Assembly: GCA_012845835.1 (NCBI GenBank)
Contig: JABAKD010000028.1
Location: 3,126,242-3,190,241, forward strand
Length of the DNA stretch: 64,000 bases
From: Undaria pinnatifida
Taxonomy: Eukaryota; Sar; Phaeophyceae; Laminariales; Alariaceae
Direction: 5' to 3'
Shown here: positions 30,540-41,378 of the stretch, in pieces
Layout of the letters: every line of letters begins with the position of its first letter
Numbering within the stretch: the first letter of the stretch is position 1
Made by a program: the position numbers and the translations under genes
Notes under the pieces: generated by a model
Seen by the model: only the letters and a program-made list of their open reading frames with translations
Database searches by the model: none
Told to the model about the DNA's origin: nothing

Positions 30540-31125
30540 TCCGCTACGTCTGCGCGGTGGGGGAGCTAAAAGACAAGGCGAAGGATTGTAGTCGCCGAAG
30601 TGCATCGGAGTAGGTGGCTCCCTCGGGCGGGGCATGGATATCTTGTGCGATATCAAGGAGCACGAACCTAAGTCGGTCTTGAGCGTGGATCGTAGGTCCT
30701 GGAACTAGCGGAAAATATTGTCCAGACCTTGACACCCGCCGATGGTGACCAGCCGGAATCGTGACCGTCAAACACGATGTCGCGTATGTGCGAAGGAAGG
30801 TGGTCGCAGAGGCGTAGAATCTACGTTCGTTGGTTGGCGTCGAGGCGTGCAAAACGTTTGTGGTAGGGTATCTTCCTCTGGAGGGTGCACCTAAGCGTGG
30901 TGGTCCCTCGTTGGACACGGGAATTATGTCGTGGATTGCAGGGGCATTGGGGATGGGGCAGGAGCGGTCTACGGTTCGTGGTGGTGCCTTTCAAGGATGG
31001 ATAGCGTACATTGAACGAATGGAGAGTTTCTTGGTAGGAAAATCTGCCTCGAGATTGGTGAAGCCTGAAATTGAGAGTGTTTTGGTGCCGAGTGCTATCC
31101 TCGGAAGGAGTATCTAATCTTTCTC
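30540..31125. other. Open frames on both strands, no recognised gene
   Basis: A minus frame (30544-30918; PGPTIHAQDRLRFVLLDIAQ) and a plus frame (30830-31117; GWIAYIERMESFLVGKSASR) are each about 100 codons and have balanced composition. Neither shows a family signature, splice context or a conserved copy in the window. From 31125 to 32200 nothing else was recognised. Confidence 0.25.
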
Positions 31126-32214
31126 AGGTTCCTATGACATCGGCTCCCTCGGATGTGGAAATTTCTACGTAAACAGACGAACAAATAAAGGAAGAAAGAC
31201 GCAAAGAGACAAGACGAAACAAATGAACCCTCTCTCTCGCGGGATGTGTTCTCTCTCTCATGGGCCGCATAGGCTTTGGACGAGTGTGGTAGATCATCAC
31301 CAACGCAAAGGAATGAACGGAGCGGCAGTTAGGGACAGAGACCGAAGAAAATAATGAATGGGAGGAATAAGGCCATGCAAAGAAACAAACTACTTGCACT
31401 CGTACCATGGAGGGGAAGCACGAGAAGCACGAGAAGCATAGTTTTCCAGCTCTGTGTTACCTAGACGAGCCTGCAGGCTAGCCACACGGTTGGGTTGTAC
31501 GAGGGCCGCGTGGTGGCCGTGGCGAGGCAAAATTGGGTCTGCCAGCTGAGATGATCGCCAGCTGTTGCTGTGTGCGTCGTAGCTTCTAGTAGATGATAGA
31601 GCTCTTCGAAGGTCGTACTTCATATGCATTATACGGCGACTTACACCAGAGGTCGGGAGGCGTACGGCGGTTGTTTTTCATTACGTTTGTTAAGGCTTGC
31701 CGCCCCTACTTTCCGCATGGAGTTTTCCAGTCTTCGTTACTAATCGTTTTATCATGTGCTTCTACCTCGCACCTATTAATAGCATGAGGTTACAGTAAAA
31801 GATGCGTATTTTTTGTTCAAGTTATTCCCACCGGGTTTTCCCTCCGCTTCATTTCTGGTTTCGAAGGTATGCCTGCTATTATTTTTCCCTTTGTCTTTGC
31901 ATGTTTTTTTTGTGCCTTTCTTTATTATGTAGATTGCTGTCGGAACGTCCCCCCCTGCAAGAAGCTCCCCCTTTGCCTGTCTCTCGTACATATCAATATT
32001 GGACCATATCTTTTAATACACTGACGAATTCTGAAACATAAGAAGGAGGTTCTCAGCAAGTTCGTAAGTAGGCATGTTTGACCCGAGGAGCGGGACAATC
32101 GGTCCCGCTCTTCTCAAAGTCCTACAGCAGTAACTGGCTTTTTTTCGAGACGCATCCAACGATGTCTGTTTGCTGTTAATTCAGGGTGTTGGTGTGAAAT
32201 TTAAAATATTGGAA

Positions 32215-32426
32215 AAAAAGCAGTTTCCGATATATTTTTAAGAGTGAAAATTACAACTCAGCTGTGAGACCGACCAAAAATAATATCTGATCAAAACTCA
32301 GCTTTGCTATCATCCTTGTTCTGCACACGGAAACTGTATAACCCGCATTGAGGGGGACAAATATAGACATCTATCTGTGGGGTTCAGTATGCATGAAACA
32401 ATAACAAAAATGTTGTTTACAGCGTG
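32215..32426 (-). repeat. Repeat A, old diverged copy (K1 duplicon)
   Basis: On the minus strand the order of repeat A is still visible (AGCTGAGTTTTGATCAGATA, GGTCTCACAGCTGAGTTG). The same diverged version occurs at 33.43-33.76 kb, with GTTCAGTATGCATGAAACAA following in both. Together with the sequence up to about 32760 it forms duplicon K1, interrupted by retroposon D. Confidence 0.6.
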
Positions 32427-32618
32427 TTTTTTTTTTTTTTTTCATCCTCCGGCGGATGGGAAAAATAAAGCTTTATTAATTAGCTCACCACACTCCCACG
32501 TATTTCCATACGCGTCGTGTATCGATTTAACTCAGTTGCTTTCGCAGTCCAACGCTAGCTGGCACACCCTTTCGGATCCCATTGTAGGTATTATTATAGC
32601 GTAAGCTGTCCCTATCAG
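32427..32618 (-). mobile_element. Retroposon D, antisense copy inside duplicon K1
   Basis: On the plus strand it runs from poly-T through CATCCTCCGGCGGATGG to CTGTCCCTATCAG. The left flank is GTTTACAGCGTG and the right flank GTTACAACAGCGTG, a target duplication with a 3-base difference. Duplicon K2 has the uninterrupted site GTTACAACAGCGTG at 33760-33773, so the insertion can be seen directly against an empty paralogue. Confidence 0.75.
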
Positions 32619-32760
32619 TTACAACAGCGTGATTTTATTTTTATTTGGAGTGGGCTAATTGAGTCTACCGTGTTCGTACGCAAGCTCTTGTTGTGTACTT
32701 CCTGTAAATAAATGTGGCAGGCCAGGAGAGGTCCAGCCCAGGCCTGATGCTCGGGTTGTT
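32619..32760 (+). repeat. Duplicon K1, right part with empty repeat A site
   Basis: It reads TTTGGAGTGGGCTAATTGAG, GTTCGTACGCAAG, CCTGTAAATAAATGTGGCAG and GGTCCAGCCCAGG. It is paralogous to 33.77-33.85 plus 34.32-34.36 kb. The stretch CCTGTAAATAAATGTGGCA is the empty counterpart of the repeat A insertion site in K2. From 32760 to 33430 no feature was seen. Confidence 0.65.
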
Positions 32761-33429
32761 AGTGCTGCTGCCGAGTCATGATGAAGCATGCGGTGGACGT
32801 CGATCGCTACTGTTCCGAAGTTTTCTCTCTTCTGCTCTTGATGTAAGGCAAAGGCACACTCGCACACCCGTATTGATCGATGAAGACCGACAAGTGAGAC
32901 CTTGGCGTTCTGCATCATCAGGCGTCGGGCGGCGCACACTTGATCCTAAAGCTCCTCGAACGCCCATCTCACACACTACCAGGGAATACAAAAACTAACT
33001 ATAGCGTGGATCAAAAACGCCAGACCCCTGCACTCGTACATACAGATGGAAAGCTCTTACCCTACTAATACTGAATGATCAAAGGTGCGTGTCGCCGAAT
33101 AGCCGCTTTTTTTTGCTAATGCAGAGAGCCTCCGTCGTCATTTCCGGGTGGAGCACCAGCAGGCCACAAATGTTAGCTCACCTGCGTAAAGGTGTTGGGG
33201 AAATTGGAATTGATATCGTGCAAACAACGGACTTGCTCCATATTTCAAGAAAATAAAGCTGTTCGAATGTTAATCGGGGCTAAAGCAAACAAGAAATTGG
33301 CGGATGGGTCGATTCCTCGGAAGAGTCGGCGTGTTAGGACGGGCATTACTAAAAAAAAGCGTGAGCCGTACATGTCCATCCGTTTTGTCGGGACACTCAG
33401 GCTGCCTCGTGGGGCCAGCACTGAGCGCT

Positions 33430-33765
33430 GATATATATATTTGCAAAAAGAAAAAATGCAGTTGCTTCATCTGTGTGTGAAATCGACCAAAAAGGACTCT
33501 TGATACAAACTCAGCGTTGTTTGGTAGCTGCGTGTTTGGAAGCTGCGTGTGATACTTCAATCGCTATTGATAGGCGTGTTACGGGGTGTGTATACCCTCG
33601 TGAAGGATACAGCTCGGTCACTCCCCTGCTTATGCCAGGGATAACAGGACTAAGACGTTCAACCTTGTTCTGCACACGGAAACTATATGATAACCCGCAT
33701 TAAGGAGGAAAAAAAACAGGCATCTATCTGTCGAGTTCAGTATGCATGAAACAATAAGTGTTACA
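33430..33765 (-). repeat. Repeat A, old diverged copy (K2 duplicon)
   Basis: This diverged copy keeps the order GTGTGTGAAATCGACC, AAACTCAGCG, GCTGCGTGTGATACTTCAAT, GGCGTGTTACGGGGTGTG, as in repeat A on the minus strand. It is much older than the copy at 33.85 kb. Confidence 0.65.
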
Positions 33766-33853
33766 ACAGCGTGAGTTTACTTTTGGAGTGGGCTGCTTGG
33801 GTCTACCGGGTTCGTACGCAAGTAAGTTCCTGTGTACTCCCTGTATAGTATAT

Positions 33854-34309
33854 TATAAAAAATGAAAATACACTCCAGCTAGATTTCGTCGAAACTCATC
33901 TTTGCAAGCTGTGTGTGATACTACGATCGCGCGCACTACGAGTTGTGTGTCCTCATTAAGGATATAGGTCGGCGACTCCCCTTACAACGACAGTGTAGCT
34001 ATCAGGGTCAACAGGGTGATTTTAGTCAGTCTGTGCGCGGAAACTATAAAACCCGTTTCTGAGGGGGACAAAATCTGACAGCTGCGGAGGGAAATGTATC
34101 CTTTTGTCAAGTAAGTGAATCTTGTAAGTCGAATAACCAATGAGGGGGGGGGGGGGAGTTTTGAAGGACGTGGGGGCCTGGTTTTGATCAAAAGCGAGCG
34201 GGTTTGGAGGGGGGAGGGGGGGGAGGGGGGGGGGGGGGGGAAGGGGGGGGGCAATTTGTGCATGTAAGCTATAAATCCTTTCAAGGGGTTAAATCTGACG
34301 GTTTTGGCA
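33854..34309 (-). mobile_element. Repeat A, 456-bp copy with 14-bp target duplication
   Basis: The copy is bounded by CCTGTATAGTATAT at 33840-33853 and again at 34310-34323. Its 3' end (minus strand) is the family tail; its 5' end is TGCCAAAACCGTCAGATTTA, internal to longer copies at 36.65 and 46.96 kb. An empty paralogous site is at 32701-32719. The inner part holds a G tract of about 90 bases (34144-34250). A constant 3' end, 5' truncation and a 14-bp duplication indicate retroposition by target-primed reverse transcription. Confidence 0.8.
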
Positions 34310-34479
34310 CCTGTATAGTATATGTGGCAAGCCAGCGGAGGTCCAGCCCCGCAGGTCATTATTATATGTCACATTCGCATCCTTGATTTTTTCCCGATGT
34401 CTAAGAAATCGATTGTTTTCCGAGCGTTATTCCTTACAGCAGGTTTCGTCCACCCTTTCTTTTCCGTTATCCTCTGGCA

Positions 34480-34575
34480 CGTAGCACGCGCGATGGAAGT
34501 ATCACGCACAGCTTCCAAACAAACGAAGATGAGCTTCGACGAAATCCTCGATCTCACTGCTGCTACATTTTTGTT
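34480..34575 (+). repeat. Repeat A, diverged 3' fragment
   Basis: It retains GCGCGATGGAAGTATCACGC, AAAGATGAGCTTCGACGAAAT-like sequence and TCGATCTCACTGCTG, in the plus orientation. From 34580 to 35510 nothing was recognised. Confidence 0.6.
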
Positions 34576-35514
34576 TTCTTTTCAGACTATACGTCGTGTT
34601 TTTGGCATGCTTGATTTTTGCCAACGTGTGTAGTCTATTGCTTTAGAAGGGTTCCCCCCGGCAGGTCCTGGGGGTTTTCTTGGTCCTGCCGTCGACGCCA
34701 TTTGTCAAGTTATAGGGTGGGGACGTGTGCCCCGCAGGTCTGCCTATTGAGCAGGTCTTCGACGGGTACTCACTTTCTTAGCCGTACGTAGTAGAGAATC
34801 AGCTTTTTATTATCTTCACAGAGCTCCGGATAGCATCTATCTGGCAACGCGAGGCGTGTGCCTCGATTATATTTCCTAAATATCCCGAATAGAAAACGCC
34901 AACCTATCATACGAATACGGGCAACTATCTATCAAATCAGACAACTCAATTCCAGGCCAATCAAGGTTCAAGGCCGTACTTCTACAAGGTGCCACATTAT
35001 TTTTCGAGTTTGTGGCTGATCCGTCTGCTTTTAAACAACACGAACACATATAAATGCTATAGTCTACACTAACTGTATACATTACTCACCTGGTACATAC
35101 ATGCTATGATAGGGTGCAGAAGTAAAACTGCGTGCGGTACGTGCACCTCGCGGTCTTTGTATGGAGCATGGAAAGCATCATGACAAGTGTCCTGTCAAAT
35201 GCTGTACCCGCTGCGTTAAATACCAACCCTCGGTTCATTGCAACGTTAGGGACGAAATAAGCTCGAACAAGGTCACGAGTGCCCGTGAACTCGTCTCTCA
35301 ACGAGTACCCGGGTACTCGCCTAAAACAGCCCGAAAAACTCGCGAGTACCTGGGGCAGTTTTCTCAAGATTCGCGTGTAGTACTCGTTGGCCGCGAGCAA
35401 TCGCCTCCGAGTACACCTCTAGACTGCAGGCACATAATCTCCGTTTTGGCTTCGGAGACCGTAAGCCCGAACGCCGAGCACGCAGTCACGATCACCGTTT
35501 TTTCAGGCGTAAGT

Positions 35515-35802
35515 TTTGAGTCGTATCTATCAGTATGGACCTGGCACATCGAAGGCTGACTCCCGACTTCACTTCTTCATATTTTTTGTCCGAGGCATGA
35601 ATTGCGTCACCTCTGATACACTGGTATGCGCATTGCGTGTACATACATACATACAACTTTTTTTGTTTTTTTTGTTTGTTTGTTTGCCTCGGGGTATTCC
35701 TCAGTTCCAGAGTCACTGGAGCCTGTCCTGTGACCATGGACTTGACTATGCGAGTTAATGTGAGAACACCGACAAAAACAACAACAACAACAACAACAAG
35801 TA
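35515..35802 (+). mobile_element. Family C retroposon-like copy with (CAA)n tail
   Basis: It contains ATGGACCTGGCACATCG, TGACTCCCGACTTCACTTC, GGCATGAATTGCGTCA, GGGGTATTCCTCAG, CCTGTCCTGTGACCATGGAC and TGCGAGTTAATGTGAGAAC, and ends in (CAA)7. The same order is found at 40.34-40.60 (inverted), 40.75-41.15, 43.24-43.35 (inverted), 54.97-55.23 and 57.16-57.49 kb. Confidence 0.75.
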
Positions 35803-35879
35803 ATGGGTGGTCAGTATGATGCCAAAAATATTATATTTAGATTTACCCTTTGACTGGACTACTCGTATCATAGATATTG

Positions 35880-37119
35880 CGCCCCCCCCCTTTTTTGTTC
35901 CCGCTCCCTCTTGCTCAAACGCCCCACCTAACATCGAAATCTGCCAGAACAGGGCTGATCGCCTAGACCTGGCACCACGCGTATAACAAGCTGCTACATA
36001 TCTTTGATCTCACAGCCGAAGTGTATTTGAGTATTATTTGTGACCTAAACCTCCTAAAGAATCCCCCCCCCCCCCCCCCCCCCCCCCTCTTGCTCTCCGT
36101 TACTCAAACGCCCCACCAAATATCGAAATCCGCCAGATTAATAAAAACTTCACGCACAGGATATCACCTCATTATCTTTCGAGAGCCCTCCATGCCGCTG
36201 CCCCCCCCGCCTCGAACGCCCCCTTCTTCCCCATCACCCGCACCATCGCCTAGACCTAGCACCCACACGTATAACAAACCCCTCACCTAAAGCCCTTCCT
36301 TTTCACCCCCCCCCCCCCCCCCCCCCCCCGCCCCCTCCCCCCTCCCCCCCCCCCCTCCCCCCCCGCCCCGCCCCGCCCCCCCCCCCCCCCCCCCCCCCCC
36401 ACCTCCCCCCCCCCCCCCCCCCCGCCCCCCAACCCATCCCAACCCCACCCCCTCGAACACTCCACCCTCTCTTTACTCACTGATTGTACGACTTACCCCA
36501 GGATATACATGATAAACTGATGCATTATTTCCAAAACCGTCACATTTATCCCCTCAAAATAATGTATAGTTTCCACGCACATATTGAGCTGCCCCCCCCG
36601 CCCCCCCCCCCCCGCCCCAACCCCCCCCCCCCCCCAATAATAAACTGGTGCCAAAACCGTCAGATTTATCCCCTCGAAAGGATTTATAGCTTACATGCAC
36701 GTATTCCCCCCCCCTGCTGCCTGCTGCAGCAAATTCCCCCCCCCCTTCCCCCTCCCCCCTCCACACCCGCTCGCTTTTGATCAAAACCAGGCCCCCACGC
36801 CCTTCAAAACTCCGCTCCCCCCCCCTCACCGGTTATTCGACTTACAAGATTCACTTGATAAAAGGATACATTTCCCTTCACAGCTGTCAGATTTTGTCCC
36901 CCTCAGAAACGGGCTATATAGTTTCCGCGCACAGACTGACTGAAATCACCCTGTTGACCCTGATAGCTACACTGTAGTTGTAAGGGGAGTCGCCGACCTA
37001 TATCCTTAATGAGGACACACAACTCGTAATGCGCGCGATCGGAGTATCACACACAGCTTGCACAGATGAGTTTCGACGAAATCTTCGATCTCACAGCTGG
37101 AGTGTATTTTCATTTTTTA
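35880..37119 (+). repeat. Repeat A, 1.24-kb copy
   Basis: Successive modules are separated by C tracts (36063-36087, 36307-36330, 36361-36423, 36594-36637). They end in the conserved 3' block (AAACGGGCTATATAGTTTCC, CGATCGGAGTATCACACACA) and TTTTTTATAAT. From about 36480 it is nearly collinear with 46.80-47.41 kb. The opening module contains an internal relic of the family 3' end (GATCTCACAGCCGAAGTGTA), so the element is itself built from nested pieces. Confidence 0.85.
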
Positions 37120-37222
37120 TAATAATCCCCGATCGGAGTATCACACACAGCTTGCAAAGATGAGTTTCGGCAAAATATTCGAACTCACAGCTGGAGTGTA
37201 TTTTAATTTTTATAATAACCCC
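37120..37222 (+). repeat. Repeat A, short copy joined to the previous one
   Basis: It is 5'-truncated at CGATCGGAGTATCACACACA and ends TTTTTATAAT. It directly follows the tail of the larger copy, so one element appears to have inserted at the A/T-rich end of the other. Confidence 0.75.
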
Positions 37223-37254
37223 AACCTAAAGTAACAATAACAACACTTACCATT

Positions 37255-37612
37255 ATAGTGAACAAGAAATAGGACCCCTCCTGATAAAAACTCAACCCAT
37301 ATAGTATGATATTACAAGTACCAACAACGCAGCTTGCAAAGATGAGTATTGACCTGAAATTCGTCGAACTCACGGCTGACGTCCTTGAAATATTCTTATA
37401 AAATACTCCGGAGTATGTATATACTCGTATAGTCTAGACTATACACATGTGCTTTTTTAACAAATATTATGACCCCTCCCAATATGAAAAACTCACCCAC
37501 ATAGTATAGTCTAGTCTATTACAAGCACCAACAATGCAGCTTGCAAAGATGAGTATTGACCCGAAATTCGTCGAACTCACGGCTGACGTCCTTGAAAATT
37601 AGTTATAAAATT
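37255..37612 (+). repeat. Repeat A, subfamily A3, two tandem short copies
   Basis: Two units (about 37255-37400 and 37460-37612) share ACAAGTACCAACAACGCAGC-like starts, CTTGCAAAGATGAGTATTGA, GAAATTCGTCGAACTCACGG and CTGACGTCCTTGAAA. A third copy lies inverted at 44.16-44.31 kb. They keep the layout of the repeat A 3' end with a different sequence. Confidence 0.7.
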
Positions 37613-37639
37613 TACACTTCCACGCGGCACTTACTTCTT

Positions 37640-37800
37640 GATATCACCTCATTATCTTTCTAGAGCCACCCATGCTGCTGCTGCAATTCCCCCCCCCCCC
37701 CCCTTCAACCCCCCCCTCCTTCCCCACCACCCGCACCATCGCCTAGACCTAGCACCACGCGTATAGCAAACCCGTACATCTATGCCACCTAAAGATGTTT
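37640..37800 (+). repeat. Repeat A, internal module fragment
   Basis: It carries TGATATCACCTCATTATCTT, a C tract and ACCATCGCCTAGACCTAGCA, as in the interior of the long copies, without the 3' end. From 37800 to 38860 no gene was found; the region contains two direct duplications (37931-37992 with 38032-38093, and about 38582-38640 with 38646-38720) and a C-rich CCCCACC run at 38776-38832. Confidence 0.65.
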
Positions 37801-38854
37801 TGAAAATCCATTACATACTTTTTCCATTATACACTTCATCCAACGCACACTGTCGGGCCCCTGCCAACGCACACTGAAGGGCGTTCGGGGGGGGGGGGGT
37901 CGGGGAGGGGCGCGTCGCCCCCCCCTTACACTGCTAGTAGCATCCAAGCACCGTTCGGCGGCCCTGCCAACCCAGCGCTGGTGGTGCATTTTGGGACACA
38001 CACACCAACACCAACACACACTAGTCTCCACTGCTAGTAGCATCCAAGCACCGTTCGGCTGCCCTGCCAACCCAGCGCTGGTGGTGCATGCGCTGGAACG
38101 TTTGGGCCTGTTCTGCTGTTTGATTCTGCCCGTGCGGGGCATTTGGGACAACGCACACAACACACACCACACACAAAACATACATGACAAGAACATTTCA
38201 CTTCGTTGTGCCCTGGGCTGCGGAAAAAAATCCCCTCCCAAAAATACCGCCTCGTCCTTACAAAACCATAAAGATTGAGACGGTTGCGCTTCAAATCAAA
38301 CGGCGCTACGAACTACACCCTGGCACGCAAACACCCTCGCAGCGCACACCGCACACCCTCTATTTCTATCCCTTGTCGGATACACCGCGCTCCTCGGCGT
38401 TACGCTGAAACTTTTGCGCCTCTGCTGTTCTACACCTGCGTACAACGTGACCCATGCGCACATTGTCACCACACCATGCGGCCTTCCTCGCCAAAATCTA
38501 CTGTTCCCTTTACAGGGGATTAAGTACGAGCGTCCTATCGGCGACATTCTCCGCCCAAAAGCGAAAGTCGCCGACTAAACATTCCGCCACTCCCGACGAT
38601 CGCCAAGTGCTTTCTCGCGCAGTCAAGTGTGACAAAACGTTCAGCCACTCCTGAGGATCGCCAAGTAAGTAAGTGCCTTCTCGCGCGGCGAGCCACCAGT
38701 CAAGTAAGTATGACAAAACACTTCTCCATTTACACCAAAAACACTGACTAAACATGTATTGTTAAAAAACCCTTTCGCCCCCCACCCCTTCCCCCCCCCA
38801 CCCCCCACCCCACCCCCCACCCCACCCCCCTAGCACGCTCCGCCTTCTCCTCAC

Positions 38855-39335
38855 TGGTTGTACGACTTACAGGATATACACGATAAACTAGTGCATTATT
38901 TCCAAAACCGTCAGATTTATCACCTTGATTGATTTATAGTTCACATGCACAGATTGAGCTGCCCCGCCCGTCCCGCCCCCGCCCCCCCCACCCGCTCCCT
39001 CTTGATCGAACCCAGGCCCCCACGCCCTTAAAAACTCCACCCTCCCCTCACCGGTCATTCGACTAACAGGTTTCACTTGACAAACTGATGCACTTCCTTC
39101 CACAGCTGTCAGATTTTGTCCCCCTCAAAAACGGGTTTTTTTATAGTTTCCGCGCACAGGCTAACCTCACCCTGTTGACGCTGATAGCTACACTAACAAC
39201 TGTAGTTGCAAGGGGAGTCACCGACCTGGACACACAACCCGTAATACGCGCGATCGGAGTATCACACACAGCTTGCAAAGATGCTTTTCGACAAAATCTT
39301 AGATCTCACAGCTAGCTGGAGTGTAACTTAATTTT
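38855..39335 (+). repeat. Repeat A, 480-bp copy
   Basis: It begins at TGGTTGTACGACTTACAGG, crosses short C tracts and reaches GCGCGATCGGAGTATCACAC and a TTAATTTTTAAAATA tail. It is diverged from the copies at 36-37 and 46-47 kb. Confidence 0.75.
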
Positions 39336-39399
39336 TAAAATATTCCGAGTAGCATTCGTGGGGGAGAGAATTAGGGCTCTTAGGCCATTTCTTATACAG

Positions 39400-39600
39400 T
39401 CAGATTTGTCAGCCGAAAACGGCCTTTTTCGACTGAAGCCCAAATCAGGCTTTCTTAAACAGTCGGCGTAAGGGCTTTTTCGACTCGACTTTCTTCGACT
39501 GAGAATTCCAACTGGCGGATCCAGTCGAAAAACTCGACTTTTTCGACTGGATCCTCCGGTCGAAAAACTCAGTCTCGAAAAAGTTTTGAACGTGTTTTTT
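39400..39600. repeat. Palindrome cluster built on TTTTTCGACTGG
   Basis: At least five occurrences of TTTTTCGACT or its complement lie within 200 bases. The core is a perfect 16-bp inverted repeat (GGATCCAGTCGAAAAA, 39517-39532, with its complement at 39539-39554) around a 6-base loop. A related hairpin is found at 41.18 kb. Confidence 0.8.
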
Positions 39601-39716
39601 TAACCGATCACATCGCTCATCCCACCACCAAACACACACCCACACGGCCACACGGCCACACACCCATACATACCAGGTACCACACTGCAGTATCCTACAA
39701 GGTGCTGACGCTGGCT

Positions 39717-39865
39717 ATGCTATCCCTGCTGTTGCTTCTCGCAGAAAGTCAGCGTGGCGCATTCCTAGTTCCGCTCGCAAGCAGCGTGTATCACACGACG
39801 GCAGCAGCGCGCGGTCTTGATCCCATGCTGCCAACAACGGCTGCGCCTGCTGTAGCTTTGGCGGC
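39717..39865 (+). CDS. Possible first exon with signal peptide, interrupted by a MITE
   Basis: From an ATG at 39717 the frame reads MLSLLLLLAESQRGAFLVPL, then an Ala/Thr-rich stretch, and is broken at 39866 by a family E element. A short hydrophobic leader followed by a small-residue region resembles a secretory signal. No domain is present and the downstream continuation was not found, so it may be chance. Confidence 0.25.
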
Positions 39866-40134
39866 GACCCAGGCTACGGTAGGGGGGTCCCCTTTTGGGC
39901 CTTTTATTTCAGTGGCTAGGGGTCACTCGCGCGAGTAACCCCTTTGTTCCAATGCAATCTTACGTTTTCTTTATGTTTTACATTGACGAAATCAATCCGC
40001 AACGCAAAGGTGATCCAAGCTGCGGCAAACCAAGTTCCTAAACCATCTTCATCCGTAGGGTACAGAGCTACTCGTGCGAGTGGCTCAAACACACCAGTGA
40101 AAATGGGGGTACCCCCCCTACCGTAGCCTTGGTC
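39866..40134. mobile_element. MITE-like family E, inverted copy
   Basis: The left end is GACCCAGGCTACGGTAGGGG and the right end CCCCTACCGTAGCCTTGGTC. At 269 bp it is the reverse complement of the 21.49-kb copy in content (CTCGCGCGAGTAACCCC, AGTGGCTCAAACACACC). Thirteen-base blocks GTAGCTTTGGCGG occur on either side (39852 and 40166), though not at the element borders. Confidence 0.75.
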
Positions 40135-40341
40135 CGGCGCTCGGCTGAGTGCAACGCCACGAACGTAGCTTTGGCGGCTTTCGGCTAAGCCCAAAGCCAC
40201 CAAATCGCCGGGACGAAGGTTCGTCGAGCCGTTGCTCGCGGAGAAAGCGCGAAGCACAGAGCTGCCAACCGATTACGCCTGCTGTACAGCAGTACTCCCT
40301 CACACCAACCGCCTCTAGGAAGAGCACAAAAACTTTAAAAT

Positions 40342-40602
40342 TGTTGTTGTTCTCACATTAACTCGCATAATCAAGTCACAGGACAGGCTCCAGTCACTCT
40401 GGAGCTGAGGAATACCCCAGGGAAAAACACACACAACCCAAGGTGGTACACGCATATATCACAGCTGACGCAATTCATGCCTCCACCAGAAACATATAAA
40501 AGTGAAATCGGGAGTCAGTCTACGATGTGCCAGGTCCAGGCCGGTGCATACGTCTCACTACTCACGCCTGGAGAAACCAAATATTCCGATTGCCACCCAA
40601 CC
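40342..40602 (-). mobile_element. Family C, inverted copy
   Basis: It starts on the plus strand with the reverse of the tail (TTGTTGTTGTTCTCACATTA), continues GGAGCTGAGGAATACCCC and CACGCATATATCACAGC, and ends at ATTCCGATTGCCACCC. It is followed by CAACCCTAACCCTAAAATGG, a short telomere-like pair of units. Confidence 0.7.
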
Positions 40603-40669
40603 CTAACCCTAAAATGGACTCGACTGACGATAAGAAGAAAAAAAAAAAAAATCTTCTCGTTTCTTGCCT

Positions 40670-41152
40670 TTTTCGTTTTGTTTCGTTTTCTTCTCTCTTC
40701 TTTCCTTTCCTTTATCTTCGTTTCTTTTCTTTGTTGGTTTTCTCCAATTGACTTACGCCTGTCGTGCGTATGCGTAGTGATAAATACTACGTGTAATATT
40801 ATGAAAAATGAAAATACACTCCAACTGTGAGATCGAATAATATATACCAGGCACTACGTGGTAGTCTTCCTTGGGTGGCAATCGGAATAGTTGGTTTCTC
40901 CAGGCTTGAGTGCGTAATGAGACGTATGCACCGGCATGGACCTGGCACATCGTAGACTGACTCCCGATTTCACTTTTTTATGTTTCTGGTGGAGGCATGA
41001 ATTGCGTCAGCTGCGATATATGCGTGTACCACCTTGGGTTGTGTGTGTTTTTCTCTGGGGTATTCCTCAGCTCCAGAGTGGAGCCTGTTCTGTGACCACG
41101 GACTTGATTAAGCGAGTTAATGTGAGAACAGCAACAACAACAACAACAACTA
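40670..41152 (+). mobile_element. Family C, longest copy, containing a repeat A fragment
   Basis: A pyrimidine-rich start (TCTTTCCTTTCCTTTATCTT) precedes GCGTATGCGTAGTGATAAAT, GTGGTAGTCTTCCTTGGGTG, ATGGACCTGGCACATCG and GCGAGTTAATGTGAGAACAG, and the copy ends in (CAA)n. Bases 40800-40837 are an inserted 3' end of repeat A, flanked by TAATAT on both sides; the copy at 57.2 kb has the uninterrupted site. Confidence 0.7.
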
Positions 41153-41181
41153 GGACCAGGAAGAATCCTGTCAAGAAAAGT

Positions 41182-41209
41182 CCAGTCGAAAAGGGCCGTT
41201 TTCGACTGG
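41182..41209. repeat. Hairpin CCAGTCGAAAA
   Basis: A perfect 11-bp inverted repeat around GGGCCG. It shares its stem with the larger palindrome at 39517-39554, although the surrounding sequence differs. Confidence 0.8.
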
Positions 41210-41378
41210 CGGAATCCGATTGCATAACAAATGGCCTTATATACCAGAACCAGCCTGTAGTGTGCGATTGTTGTCATAAGTGACGTGGTTGGTTGTCGGG
41301 AAAAATGCTAGGTGACAAAATGGAAAAATTCAAAAATTCAAAATGCGCTCTTAACCTTCCGTAATTTTTGTGCAACTG

